Shown here piece by piece: positions 36,683 to 48,900 of a stretch of DNA of 64,000 nt; position 1 is the first letter of the stretch, and each line of letters starts with the position of its first letter. The DNA comes from Pristionchus mayeri (lineage: Eukaryota > Nematoda > Chromadorea > Rhabditida > Neodiplogasteridae). The position numbers and the translations under genes were made by a program. The notes under the pieces are model-generated. The model searched no databases, had not been told where the DNA came from, and saw only the letters and a list, made by a program, of their open reading frames with translations. The stretch spans positions 15,354,464 through 15,418,463 of the forward strand of contig BTRK01000003.1 in the NCBI GenBank assembly GCA_036245805.1. The letters are read 5' to 3'.

Positions 36683-38384
36683 TAGAGTTCCCCCGATTGG
36701 TCGGCGCCCAGTCCGCCCATTAATTATTTGAACGTGATGAATATTGCAAAATCTGCCCAGCTCAAAACAAAGGAATTGCCTGGGCGACCATTGGGCGCCC
36801 ATCCCATTCACTCTCGTTCCACCAGAGCGGTGCTTTTATATTTCACCCGAAACATATTCCAACGAAACATATCACAGATATTCTGAGAGAACGCAGGTGC
36901 ATGGGAACAATAAATTCAAACGGCTCTAATCTTATCGATACAATAACTGTAGATGTATCCATGGTCGTAGACTTTGATAGTGAACTGGTGAAGCCGTAAA
37001 ATAGAAACTACCTAAAAGACGGCTCTCGGCATTTCAAAAGTTCAAAAAATCATAAAATACTTCACAGTTGAGATAGAAAGTCGTTCAAAAAAGCAAAATG
37101 ACCGCCCCGACGAGTTCTTTAATTCATCTGTTGAGGTCGTTTTTTAACAATTTATTTGAAATAGAGATAAGTTGGAAAAAGTGAAATGTGGGTTCCAAAA
37201 AGTTGTAACCCTGAAAATTTTTTCCATGATTTCCAATTTTTTTATTTCAAAATCAGATTCTCCGTGCAATTCTACACCAGGGATATTGATTTCAGCTCTT
37301 TTCAATGTTTTCCCGGGAGGCGTCAGCGTTGGAAACACCAAAAACCCGCTGTTTTTTTGAAAATTTCAAAAGTTCAATGAATTGCCGTTTTCATACTGAT
37401 GGATCAGGAGTGGTTCTATAGGCTGAAAGTAACATTACTGGATCTGGGCAAGCACCTATGAGCGAATTAAGCGCCCTTTTTGATGAAAAAAATTGCTGCA
37501 TTTTTTCAGTTATTTTCGGAAAATGCTAAAAAATCCTGATTTTTTCGGAATAAAATATTTTCTCTGGAAATGACTTTAATCTTCTTAAAGTGTGACAATA
37601 GTCATTCCTAAGCAAATTGGTGGTCGTTGGAGCGCTGATAAAGCATACATGTGAAAACGGGAAATCATTGAACTTTTGAAATTTTCGAAAAACAGCGGGT
37701 TTTTGGTGTTTCCAACGCTGACGCCTCCCGGGAAAACATTGAAAAGAGCTGAAATCAATATCCCTGGTGTAGAATTGCACGGAAAATCTGATTTTGAAAT
37801 AAAAAAATTGGAAATCGTGGAAAAAATTTTCAAGGTAACAACTTTTTGGAACCCACATTTCACTTTTTCCAATTTATCTATATTTCAAATTGAGTTTTAA
37901 AAAACATTTTCAACAGATGAATTAAAGAACTCGTCGGGCGGTCATTTTGCTTTTTTGAACGACTTTCTTTCTCAAGTGTGAAGTATTTTATGATTTTTTG
38001 AACTTTTGAAATGCCGAGAGCCGTCTTTTAGGTAGTTTCTATTTTACGGCTTCACCAGTTCACTATAAAAGTCTACGACCATGGATACATCTGCAGTTAT
38101 TGTATCGATAAGATTAGAGCCGTTTGAATTTATTGTTCCCATGTGCTTTTAATTCATACATTCTGTCAGAATATGCGTGATATCAAAATGAGATTGAGTG
38201 CAAGTTCATTACTCCATTTCATTGGTTTTCAAATATGTTTCAAATGACTATTATTATGCTCCGCCCACTGGGCTAACAAAGGATTCGGCCCAACTGGGCG
38301 TCGTTCAGTTTTGCGCCCAATTGGGCCAGTTGGCCGCTCAGAGAAAGCCTGAATGGGCGGAATGGCCCAATCGGGGGAACTCTA
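36683..38384. mobile_element. hAT-type MITE copy carrying a nested element
   Basis: Same termini as the 390-bp element (TAGAGTTCCCCCGATTGG / CCAATCGGGGGAACTCTA), with a perfect 8-bp target duplication GTACACAG (36675-36682 and 38385-38392). It is 1.7 kb because a second element (36875-38179) lies inside it. Confidence 0.9.
36875..38179. mobile_element. 1.3-kb foldback element nested in a hAT MITE
   Basis: Arms of nearly 500 bases are inverted copies (for example GGGAACAATAAATTCAAACG at the left and CGTTTGAATTTATTGTTCCC at the right). Related termini are CAGATATTCTGAG and CAGAATATGCGTG, flanked by ATATCA on both sides. Short mirrored frames inside are consequences of the symmetry; no transposase seen. 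The block at 63100-63240 has similar sequence. Confidence 0.8.
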
Positions 38385-40390
38385 GTACACAGCATTCTGA
38401 CTCGACAGAAAAGGGAGCTGAGTCGAACTGCAATCAGTATATTTGTAATCCTTCTGAAACATAAAATCCACCTCCGTGAATCGCCCTCTCGGTGAACGAA
38501 AATGACCAGACTGATTTATGTTTCAGTCCAACTATGAGACGCAAAAGTGCTCAGAATGATCAAATTTGGGGCATTGTTTTATGAGGATTCAGAGGATTCT
38601 CAAATATCGAAGAGCTTTCAAACAGCCTATTTGCAGTTTGGGTTTTCGCGGGAAAATTCAAAATATTAATCCCTTTGTCTACCCTTATCTGGAGAGAACA
38701 ATGGGAGTCAGAACGCTGTGAATAGGAGGATCAGGAGACAAACTGAATCAGAGCACCAGCTTCTACCAGGTGGGGGATTGGATGATGGTCGCATTATCAG
38801 AATGTCACTTATGGAGGACATCTGCCCGATATCCATTAATTGATCAATAGAGAAAATTATTGCAATTCGTACCCGCTTCATTTTTCATGTTTTTCTTTCC
38901 ATATCTAACGTCACGGCATTGCAATATAATTTGGACAACTTGTATTCTGAAAAGAGCGGGACATGAATCTGGATAGTGCTGCATATTTGTATTTTTTTTC
39001 TTCGAATCGCTCAAGGAGACTACTGCTTATGATTATGGATTGGCTTTTAAGAATCCTCCCGAAGCGCAAATCTCACAGGATGAAATTTTAAAAAATATTT
39101 GCTTCTATCGCAGGCGATGCTGCAGCTGGATGGCTTTGAGCTGCACCCGTATCAGATGAGTAAGGAACCCATTGAGAAGAAGTCCGATCCATATGAGTGA
39201 AGAGAGAGAAAGAGAGATGAACTTTGATCTTTGATCATCGGGAGTAGAGGAATTTTTTTGTAAGATATTGCATTTTGTGTTTTACGTTTTATATTCCTTG
39301 GAACTAACTCGATGTGGTGGTAGGCGTAAAACAACAAAATAGAGTAACCTGGACATGATGGGTGAAAAATTGTAGGGAGTTCTTGAGTATTCTTCACAAC
39401 TTTCTTGATTGTGTAAAATAGGTGTGATGCGATGGGACTTCCAATTCACATCTTTTTTCTCAATTAACTCATTCGATCTTTCAGATGACGTCGTCTACGA
39501 TGCCAACTGCAGCTTCCATCTCTCCCCTCGAGTCGGAAGCGCTGTTGAGATAGATATTGATCGTTGATCTCTTACTTCTCTTCTGCTAGGCCAATTAGTA
39601 TTTAGTGATTTTTATTTGTTTATCCAAGCCTGACCGAGGAGAACTGTCGTACCATTTCACTTTTGGATTTTCACTTTATTGTGAAACGCGAATCTTGGTA
39701 AGGTGAAAATGTAAAGAATTTCTGTCAGGCACGCATCCCTCTGGTTCAGACGACACCTCGAGATTCCCTATGGAACTGGCGCAGAGGACAGCTGTTCGAT
39801 TATCTATTGATTTTTACCGTATTAGGTTACTGTAATTTACAATAGTCAAAAATTCCCTATGTTTCCTTCTTCTTCTACAGTAGGCCTGTTTGTTAAAAAA
39901 AATTTTAAATAAAAATATCGATTTCCTTTATCGGTTTTTTCCTGAGGCGGGTAGTGAGAAAGGATTATGACTCTATCCATTTCATGTGAACTCTCGCTTT
40001 TCTCTAGTTCGAGGGAATTTGGTAAAGTGAAAAGAGTGGGGGAGGACTCTGCTGGTGACTTCGGGTTACTGGTTTAACATATGCAGGGAATGAGGCGGAA
40101 GGATTCGTTCTTGGGAAGAATTTCATTTTAAAAATATTTATTGAATTTTGACCTTCACATGTTCTCTTCACGATATGCTAGAAGGACTCTTGTTCAAGCA
40201 ATTTAGTGCTTTGTTGACCAAGTGTTTTTTTTTTAAAGACAAATTTCTTCAACTACTGAGTAATCTTATTTAAATCGATTGTGTTATTAATTAATTAATT
40301 AATTCCAGCCGCCGTCGTCTCTCTCAGCACTTGTCTGCTTCTCCCTCTCGAGTGAGTGGAACGGGAGGAGGAGAGGGAGGAGAGAGAGGT

Positions 40391-40757
40391 GAACGATTGT
40401 GCTCTATCTCCTATACGCACCCGACTCACAAGTAGCCAGGAAAAACAAGGATAGGGCACACCGCTACAACGCTCAGTTCCACACGGAACCTACAACTGAT
40501 GTGCTCACTCGAGACACACAGTTACAACAACGCTCAGTTCCACACGGAACCTACAACTGATGTGCTCACTCGAGACACACAGTTACGATACGCTCAGTTC
40601 CAGAAGGAACCTACAGACAGACGACAATAAAATAAAAGACCAAGTTGAAAAAGAGAGTGCAAGAACAAGAAATGTGAAAGGAAAATATAGAGAGAGAAAG
40701 AGAGAATCTTCAAGAAGAGACGCCGGACACGAAATGCGGAAAACTACCCCGAGTTAA
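40391..40757. repeat. tandem repeat of about 64 bp and flank
   Basis: CGCTCAGTTCCACACGGAAC, CTACAACTGATGTGCTCACT and CGAGACACACAGTTAC recur about 2.5 times between 40468 and 40612. The sequence then becomes A/G-rich. It begins exactly where similarity to the TMEM209-like gene stops. Confidence 0.75.
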
Positions 40758-41124
40758 AGAAGGAGTGTCAGCAAAGTTGAACTTTTGACGCTGTCATAGC
40801 AATGACCTAGGCAACCCTACAAAGATCATAGCGCGAGCTAAGAGGATGGGCAACCATCGTTTCCATAGCTCAGTGGTAGAGCAGCCGGGAGGTTGCGGGT
40901 TCTATTCCCATCCAAGGATTTTTGAAAAATCTTCGAGATATTTGAATTCCCGCTCGTCCCTGCCCTATCAAGGACTGTCAGCGCCCATGGCACTCTGCCA
41001 ACTAGTGATAACTCGGCTCAAAATAAAGATATGATTTTGAAATTTTCAGAATCTCTCATGGTTATGAAAAGCTAGGTCATGGTTATGGCAGCGTTAAAAC
41101 TTCAACTTTGCTGACACTCCTTCT
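40758..41124. mobile_element. 367-bp MITE with TTAA target sites, containing a tRNA-like core
   Basis: Termini AGAAGGAGTGTCAGCAAAGT and ACTTTGCTGACACTCCTTCT are flanked by TTAA on both sides (40754-40757 and 41125-41128), the target used by piggyBac-type transposases. Inside, 40866-40909 has a box A-like TAGCTCAGTGGTAGAGC and a box B-like GGTTCTATTCC. Spacing and stems are wrong for a working tRNA. Confidence 0.75.
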
Positions 41125-41244
41125 TTAACCGATTCCCAGCCCTAATTTATATTCGAATGGCGAGGCAGAGTGAAATACGAAACTTTATATATTTTAGAAG
41201 CAAACAAACAGTAAACAAACGGGATAAAAACGAACAGAACGAAC

Positions 41245-42524
41245 AATTCAATTCAATTCAATTCAATTCAATTCAATTATTTATTCCGTTCATATGCGAA
41301 TATTCAAGATATCATTGTGGAATGGTGTCGAAAAACGGAGGTCCGTCGATGTGGTCGAATCGGGTTTGCTTGCAGCAAGGGTATAGAAGGGAAGGGGTAG
41401 GTTCTCATTGATGTAGCCAATTATGGATAACGGATTTGGGAAATGATAGAGGGGGCTGTGAGGAGATGAGAGAACGGAAGGAATTATGTGGGAGAACAAC
41501 AAAATCTGTGGTAAGAGAATTCCAAAAGGAAATGGATCTAGATACGAGTGTGGAATACGACTTCGGGAGGATAAAGGGTAAGGTTATTCGAAGAGGGTGA
41601 CCATTACGGAGAGGGCGGGTGAGAGGGGCAGGGATAAGAAGAGAAGAAAAGTCAAGTAAATAGCGACTGTGTAGAATGGAATGAAGGAACACAATATCGG
41701 TTACGGTTCTACGGCTTTCAAGAGTTGTTAATTCAAGAAATTGCATTCGTTCAAAATAAGGTACATGAGGAAGAACGCACCGGGAGTAAAGCCTACGAGA
41801 GAAGTCACGTTGTACTTTTTCTAGTTCCTTAGTCAATTCGACAGAATGGGATGGGTTCCAAATAACAGAACAATATTCAAGGGTAGGAAGAACAAATGTT
41901 GTATAGGCTTTCTTGTAAATGGTGGGGCATTTACTATGAAATGACTTAAACATGAGGTTAATTTTGGAGCGGGCCTTAGCAACAATCTTTTGTATATGAT
42001 AAGAGAAAGAGAGATTGGGGGAGAAATGGACACCTAAGTCTTTAACGATTACTTTTGTTACATTCTTCTCTTTTACAGTGGGCTCGTTGAGGAGAACCCC
42101 ATTAATAAAGTACGATCTACGGGGATTATGCAAGCCGAAATGTACAATATGACATTTGGTCTCAGAGATACCTAAATTCCATTGAGAGGACCAAGAGGAG
42201 ACCGAGTCTAATGCACTTTGAAGATCGTCAGAATATTTGGGCACTTCAGCATACAATTTGAGGTCATCTGCATACACGGAATAGTGAATGGTCATTGAAT
42301 TGGGAACTAATATCATTAATGAATAGAATGAAGAGGAGAGGACCTAAGCAGGATCCCTGCGGAACTCCCGATCTCATAAGGAGAGGGGGAGAAATAGATG
42401 AGTCTATAAAAACGGATTGGGTTCTGTTGGAAAGGTAGGAATGAAACCTCGATACAAGGTGGTCAGAGATGCCTAACTGGGACAATTTGAATAACCAATG
42501 AAATGCACGGCAACTGTCTCGCAT
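41245..42524 (-). mobile_element. 5'-truncated non-LTR retrotransposon (CR1/jockey group)
   Basis: Minus-strand frames encode the C-terminal half of a reverse transcriptase: SGVPQGSCLGPLLFILFIND, then the catalytic YADD, then thumb and C-terminal sequences (LGVHFSPNLSFSYHI, TLEYCSVIWNP). A frameshift near 42300 separates palm motifs into two frames. The 3' end is a run of ATTCA repeats (41245-41280). The 5' half, including endonuclease and ORF1, is absent, as is usual for dead-on-arrival LINE copies. Confidence 0.9.
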
Positions 42525-42989
42525 GATAAAAATCTGTGCAAGGCTAGCCCCGCTTTTGTACCGAGCTAATTATGATATCTGCATAGTTCCCTATATTTTG
42601 ATGTAATTAATCCAGGGAAGCGAAACCACCTTCAAGGGCAATGTAATTACAATAAATGAGCCACGTCGATTTATCACTCACCTCTCCGTCAAAAGTCCAT
42701 GTACAATGGAACAGTTAATGAAAGGAGATGTGGCGACATTTCGTTTTCGATTTTTTAGAGTTCTCTCGCATAAAACATTAATAACTGAGATCGAAATTTC
42801 GACAAACGAACAACTTCTGAACGGTTGCTCACCATGGGCGATTGAATTAGGAAAATCGATCACAAATCATCATTTAATCGAGCATGTAACTAACATACAC
42901 CACTATTTATTCCGTATGGCCCATCGTAATACAGAGTTGAGATTATTTGAGTGTTGTTTGCTTCACTGCTTCATCGACGTTATACTACC

Positions 42990-45900
42990 TTACACTTGGT
43001 CTTCTTCGATCTCTTCTTCGGCCTCCCTTTCATCCGCACGGCGTTGTTGCCATGCCTGAACGTAAAACGATGACTTAATATAACCGTGTTTCAAGAGAGT
43101 GGTATTTGTTCGGTATTTCTCTCTACCTTCGGCCCTGGCTGCAACAACAAACCTGGTTAGAGGTACTGAGCAAATTGATTCAGATGCTTATTGTCGTAAT
43201 CGAATAATATATATATATATATTTAGCAATGCACCAGAATACAAACACATGTACCATGCAGTTGAGCATTCTCCTCCTGCCGTACGCCAGGTACATAGTC
43301 ACAATTACGATCAGGCCGCACAGCTCCACTACGCTTACGCACGAGATTCCTAGCCACAATCCCGCTTGGCCGCCGATGTCCGCAATCGCGGATGACAGCT
43401 GAATGACAGCAAATTTGAGCTCTTGTTTTCATTAGGTAATAGTAAATGTGCACATTGTACAGTCCGGTCAGATCCCTACATGAAAACGGGACTCCCCGGG
43501 AGTCCCCGGATGTCCCCCCGTGTCCCCCCGCTATTTTGCGGCTCGGGCAGAGAAAGAACTAATTCGAATTTTTGGTTTTCATACTCAGGAGGTCCTTTCC
43601 GATCGATTGGCATATAATTCATAAATTCATAAATTTGCGATAAATAGTAATTTCATTTTGAAAATCAATGATAATTACTCGGAAACGAAGAAGTACGGTA
43701 GTTAGCTAGATGGACCCAGAGCCGGACCGGAGAATGTGCAAATTATCTACCGTAGTTCTTCGTTTCCGATTAATTATCCTTGATTTTCAAAATTAAACTA
43801 CGATTTATCGCAAATTTATTAATTTATGAATTATATGCCAATCGATGGGGAAGGACCTACTGAGTCTGAAAACCAAAAATTTGAATTAGTTCTTTCTCTG
43901 CCCGAGCCGCAAAATGGCGTGGGACACGGGGGGACATCCGGGGACTCCCGGGGAGTCCCGTTTTCATGTAGGGATCTGACCGGACTGTATGTGCAACCAA
44001 TTTGGAAAATTATTTTTTTTACTAACGAAGTTTTTTTCCAGGTCTATCGTTCTCTCTTATTCGCTATTACAACTTCTGCCACTCCATTGTTCTCATGTTC
44101 ATTGTGAGTGGAAAAACAATTTGATTTTGTTTAAATTATGCTTACTGAATATGCGGCGCTCTCCGTGTAAGTATGATACTCCTGTGACTCGAAGAATACA
44201 TTGACATGATTGTTTTCACGGTACCTGCAATTTCGAGTTTCGTTCGAACAAAGGTACCGTAGGCAATTACCAACCACGAGTTGCACTCCTCCACACTTGC
44301 AAACTTTGAATTGTGATCCTCGCACGAGCCTCTCTTCAAATAAGTAGTAATATTCAAGTTATGAATTCACCTAGAAAACATTCGAACAATCAATAAAATG
44401 TTCACCCCGGCCACACGCAGCAGCTCGGGCTTCGCGTCCGTGGTTCCCATCGACCTCTTCTTCCTTCCCCATGGAAATCCCCCTCCTCCTCCTCCTCCTT
44501 CCTGCTCCGCCTTTGCGATTTCACACTCACTGTCATCAGGATTCCTCGACTTCCAGGGAATCCAACTGGGCTGCCTCGGAACACCATACTTCGAGAGATC
44601 GAAATTTGCTAATGCAAAAAGCTGCAAATTCATCATATTTATGTGATCTAAACTAATACCGATATGCGATCAATTGGTAATTTGCGATTTTTTTCACCTC
44701 AAGGCAGTTCTCGTCCGATTTGCGGAAGCTATCGATGGGCAGACGATCATCATTGCTACATTCGAAGGCACAGGGCCAGCACCTCCACCATGGGCCAGAG
44801 TTTGGCTCAGCGCACTCGATTCGGGGGCTAGAGTTCACCAGTTTTAGGAATTAATTACAAATCCACTCAAAATGAGAATTTTACCTGCACGAATTGCCCG
44901 CCACTTTGAACCGCGCATTCTGTTTGAGTCGGTTCTAGAAAGTACGTTTGCAGATTGCAACAATTCTTTAGCTCACGTAGATCGCGTACTGTGAGTCAGT
45001 CCATGGGCAATCGGGAGAAGTAATCGTGGAACTCGGAGTGCTCGTCGTAGGCGGGATAGTCGTCGTAGTAGTCAACTCGACGGTAGTTGAAGTCGTCGCG
45101 ATAGTTGTAGTCGATGTGGACGTTGTCTCCGTCACTGGTTCGCTTGTTGAAGTAGTTGTCGTTGTTTTCCCTTCCTTAAATATCAGAATATTTCTCAAAT
45201 TTCCGCGCACTATGTCCAATTGTCAACACTATTTTTAGTCCCACCTGCTCAGTTCTCGCTTCCCTCCACTGGCTGTATGTTCCCACAGATACATTCGACT
45301 CCAGAGCAGGGTACGTCAGGGTCTGAAGAAATAGCGATAGTGAATAGAGAGAAAGGAAGAGGAGAAGGAGTTTCCTTCTAGTGTAGAGAGCAGGAAAGTG
45401 GGGGAGCGATGACGTGTATGATAGAGAAGACGAAAAGATGCTTGGCATTTGCTTCACAAAGGCGAAATTTTAGTCGCTTACACCAAATCAGCTCAAGTAC
45501 TAGCATCACAATAAATCACTCTCTTCCTTCTGCGGGATCAAAACCGATCAGGCCAGAAATAAGAGAGTCATTTCTTGCGAATCAGTCCTTACAGAGATGG
45601 TCAGCGAGTATTTGGTTGAGTTACACGCCGGCTGGCACATGCATTCGCGTATCGACCAGTTCGATTGACGGAAGGAGCAGACGCAGGAGGCTGAAACGAA
45701 GTGAGGCGAATCAAGTTGTACACAATTTGTTGAGATATTTTCTGTATCTGCGCTATATAACACACTATCTGAGAAAATCAACATATTTCTTCAGCGACTT
45801 GGCACAGGCCGAAAATTCATTCTGACTTCAGCAATAGGTCGGCCTCAACGAGGGAAACCTACGAGCATCGCCAGTTTTTCGATCTGCATCCGCGCGGTCG

Positions 45901-48900
45901 CGCGCGCGGATTTTGAAACAAAATACCGTAATCCGAGAAAATATGTATATTAATCCCAAGCACTGCGGCAGTAGGTGCGCTGTATTCCTTGACAAATTCT
46001 AAGACTTTTTTACTTCGGGGAATTTTTCGATCAGATTTCATCGAAAGCAGAAAATCGATAATTTCACTTTTACTTCTGACATTATATTTTTTTGTGGAAA
46101 ATTTTCCTCTTGAGGGGAGAAATTTTATTCGTGCTATCGCTTGCTCATGCACTAACAAACATTCCACATAAAAATCATAATTTATAAAAAATACACTATC
46201 GACGAATTTTGGCAAAATGTGCCCATAATTTGAATTATGGTGTAAAGATTACTGTAGCCAATTTTCCTGAACTTTGCTTATTTGCATTAAATTGCATAAA
46301 TTACAGCACTAGAGCATCAAATGTGCTATGCGAGCATCAATGAGTGGGCAAAACGTGGTTTTTTGCCTAAATAACGATATTCAGAAAAAGCGGCCACAGT
46401 AATATACACACCATAATTCAAATTATTTGCACATTTTGCCAATAGTGTATTTTTTTCGATAGTGTATTTTTTATAAATTTTGATTTTTATGTTGAATGTT
46501 TGTTAGTGCATGCGCAAGCGATAGAACGAATAAAATTTCTCCCCTCAAGAGGAAAATTTTCCACAAAAAATATAATATCAGAAGTAAAAGTGAAATTATC
46601 GCTTTTCTGCTTTCGATGAAATCTGATCAAAAAATTCCCCGAAGTAAAAACTTCTTAGAATTTGTCAAGGAATACAGCGCCCCTACTGCCGCAGTGCTTC
46701 GGATTAATATAAACATTTTCGAGGAATACGGTATTTTGTTTCAAAATCCGCGCTGCCGCGCGCGCGGATGCGGATCGAAAATCTAGCGGTGCTCGTAGGT
46801 TTCCCTCGTTGAGGCCGACCTATTGCGGAAGTCAGAATGAATTTGAATTTTCGGCCTGTGCCAAGTCTATTTCGATTCTGTCGGATAGTGTGTTATATGT
46901 TTCAGCTTGATAATAATATTGAACTGAAGTACATAATTTAGGCAAATCAAGTTGTACACAATTTTTGAGATTTTGTTTGTCTTTCTGATCTGTCTCAAGC
47001 GTGACAATAATATTGCGCTGAAGTACATAATTTAGTGATATTCCTCGATATCTCTATGCAAAATGTACGAAATATTCACCGTCGCGAATAGTGCACCAAG
47101 CCTCGGTTTCCTTCTTTGGGTAGGCGGGATGAGCGCATGAGCACTTCTGAAATGAAGAAAAATCCTTCTCTATCTTCGCTAGTTGTTTCTTTCGCTCTTT
47201 CTTTCTTTCTTTCTCTCCCTCCCTCTCTATCTGTCCCCACCGTTCTGTCACTCGCTCGCTATGTCTGCCTCTCCCCTCCCCTCCCCTTCATTCCTTTTCG
47301 TTTGCTCACTCTCTCATTGTTCTCGTTCTTTCTCTCACAGACTCTCGTTTTCCCTCAATTCATGCATAATTTATCAGTAGCTCCTTATGTTTCATCACTT
47401 CACCAATGACCACCTCTCAACATTAGTCCCTCACCCTATCAGCTAAATGTCAAATTCCAACCTCAACGATGCGCTTCTGTGCACAAGAGAGGAGGCACGA
47501 AGAAAAAGAGTATTGCTCATTGTAGTAGTTCTCAGCATCCTCGTTCCTGCACGATCCGTATGGGTGCTCGACCCTCTCCATTTTTGTCTGAAATTTGGAT
47601 AACAAATATAAGTGCAACCACTTCTGTCCGAGAAATAGCTGATGTCTATGAGAAAATAGTCAATCGAGGAGGAAATTCTAGACGGATGCATGATTAGAAA
47701 ACCTTGAAGTGCTCAAACATGACCGTTCTGATGCCGACGTGCGTCATCTCTCCAACGGTCAAATCGACAGCGTTGTCCATCGAGTGGATTTGGCCCTGGT
47801 CATAATTGGCTTGCTGGCAATTACGATAATGACATCAATACATGATCAGCCACCGAAAGACGGAAGCCACGTCGCGTTGTGGTCGGGAGCAGATCCGACT
47901 CGCCAGTGATTGGATCCTCAGCCTGAACGACAAAATGGGCGGTTCGGCACAATCCGAGGCAGTGCAAAAACGCACTAGTGATTTGATGCTGGAAGGTATT
48001 TGTTGGAGAGCCCTTACCCTTCGCGATCAAATGTGTCGGGGTGTAAAATTGTTGTTGTTATATATATAAGAATTATAGCTAATGATAGCTATAGTGCCCA
48101 TGATAATGTTAATAATTATAGAAGTGATAATAGTGATAGTCACGCACATTGACTGTGAGCGTCAGTCGGAGCCCGCTCGATGCGCCCGGTCTGAAACAAC
48201 GTATGGACTGAGCATGATGACTTACGTCATTTTCACCTGACGACGGAGTGATTCTTGCCATCGTATAACAAACAGCGAATGTAGACAGGGTCAGGAACAA
48301 TTGTGATAGATCCACTGAAGGTTATTTCATTTAAAATTTGCATATGCTGGGAAAAACCCGCACATCAGTGAACTGTATACAAAAACGAAATGACAGTCCC
48401 ACAACTCACGGAGCACATGGTTGTCCTCCAAAGAGGCATTCAGTGACGAGGTCCGGCAGTGTGTACATTGCAGGCTCCTTCTCAGTATCCGACATATTCG
48501 AAGAGAGTATTGTGAGAAGGTCTTGGGCAAGATCGTAGCGTTGAAATCTGTTCATTCCCCTTTATTCATTCATTCATTCATTCATTGTTTATTCCGTCAA
48601 AGGGGATATGCAAGTAATAGGCGAGATGAAAAAACAATAGACGGATGTCCGTCGACGTTGTCGAATCGGGTTTCTTGCGGCAGCAAGGGTAGGGTAGGGG
48701 TCTGTAGAGGGAGTGGGCGAGGGATGGGTATAGATCATAGATCAAGCCATGCTTTAATAATAGACTGGGGGAAGAAAGAAGGGGGTTGGGAGCAGATAAA
48801 GTTACGAAATGATTCTTCAGGGTGTAAGAATATTGCGGATTCAGGTAAAGAGTTCCATGTAGCAATTGTACGCGATACAACTGTAGTCCGACAATGGGTG

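Larger units (their letters stand above)
34095..40390 (+). pseudogene. decayed partial duplicate of the TMEM209-like gene
   Basis: Segments match the functional gene in order, introns included. The exon with LSTNGR is at 34095-34300, the LILVSLVWS exon at 35042, the KKST/PIFPIPEN exon at about 35680-35780, the IFGTPQQSPP exon at 35869, and the RVDYRPLYG exon split at 36000/36366. Next come the region before and including the VDALL exon (36420-36680), the KLNQSTSFYQ end (38729), AMLQLDG (39115), DDVVYDAN (39484), the TSPSGSDD exon (39729) and the RRRLS exon (40307). Exons are broken by stops (for example SLRYG followed by TAG at 35090), a deletion joining CACGAATT to a later intron, and several inserted elements. 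The copy starts within exon 3 and ends within the exon after AAAASAAGG. No function expected. Confidence 0.85.

Noticed and set aside
36683..38384. Protein-coding frames of 60-110 residues on both strands
   Set aside because: They are mirror images produced by the inverted arms, not independent coding sequence.
40866..40921. Functional tRNA gene
   Set aside because: Box A and box B are present, but the space for an anticodon arm is too short and the acceptor stem does not pair.
41405..42316. A host gene encoding the 303-residue minus-strand frame
   Set aside because: It is the reverse-transcriptase tail of a truncated LINE, with YADD and a simple-repeat 3' end.
42706..43059. Plus-strand 117-residue frame
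   Set aside because: It overlaps the last degenerin exon on the opposite strand and shows no motif or coding bias.
48410..48521. Degenerin exon starting at CCCAAG|ACC with the LINE lying 16 bases away in an intron
   Set aside because: The longer exon from CAG|ATTTCAACGCT joins the upstream donor in phase, fills the expected extracellular segment, and its acceptor is part of the target duplication.
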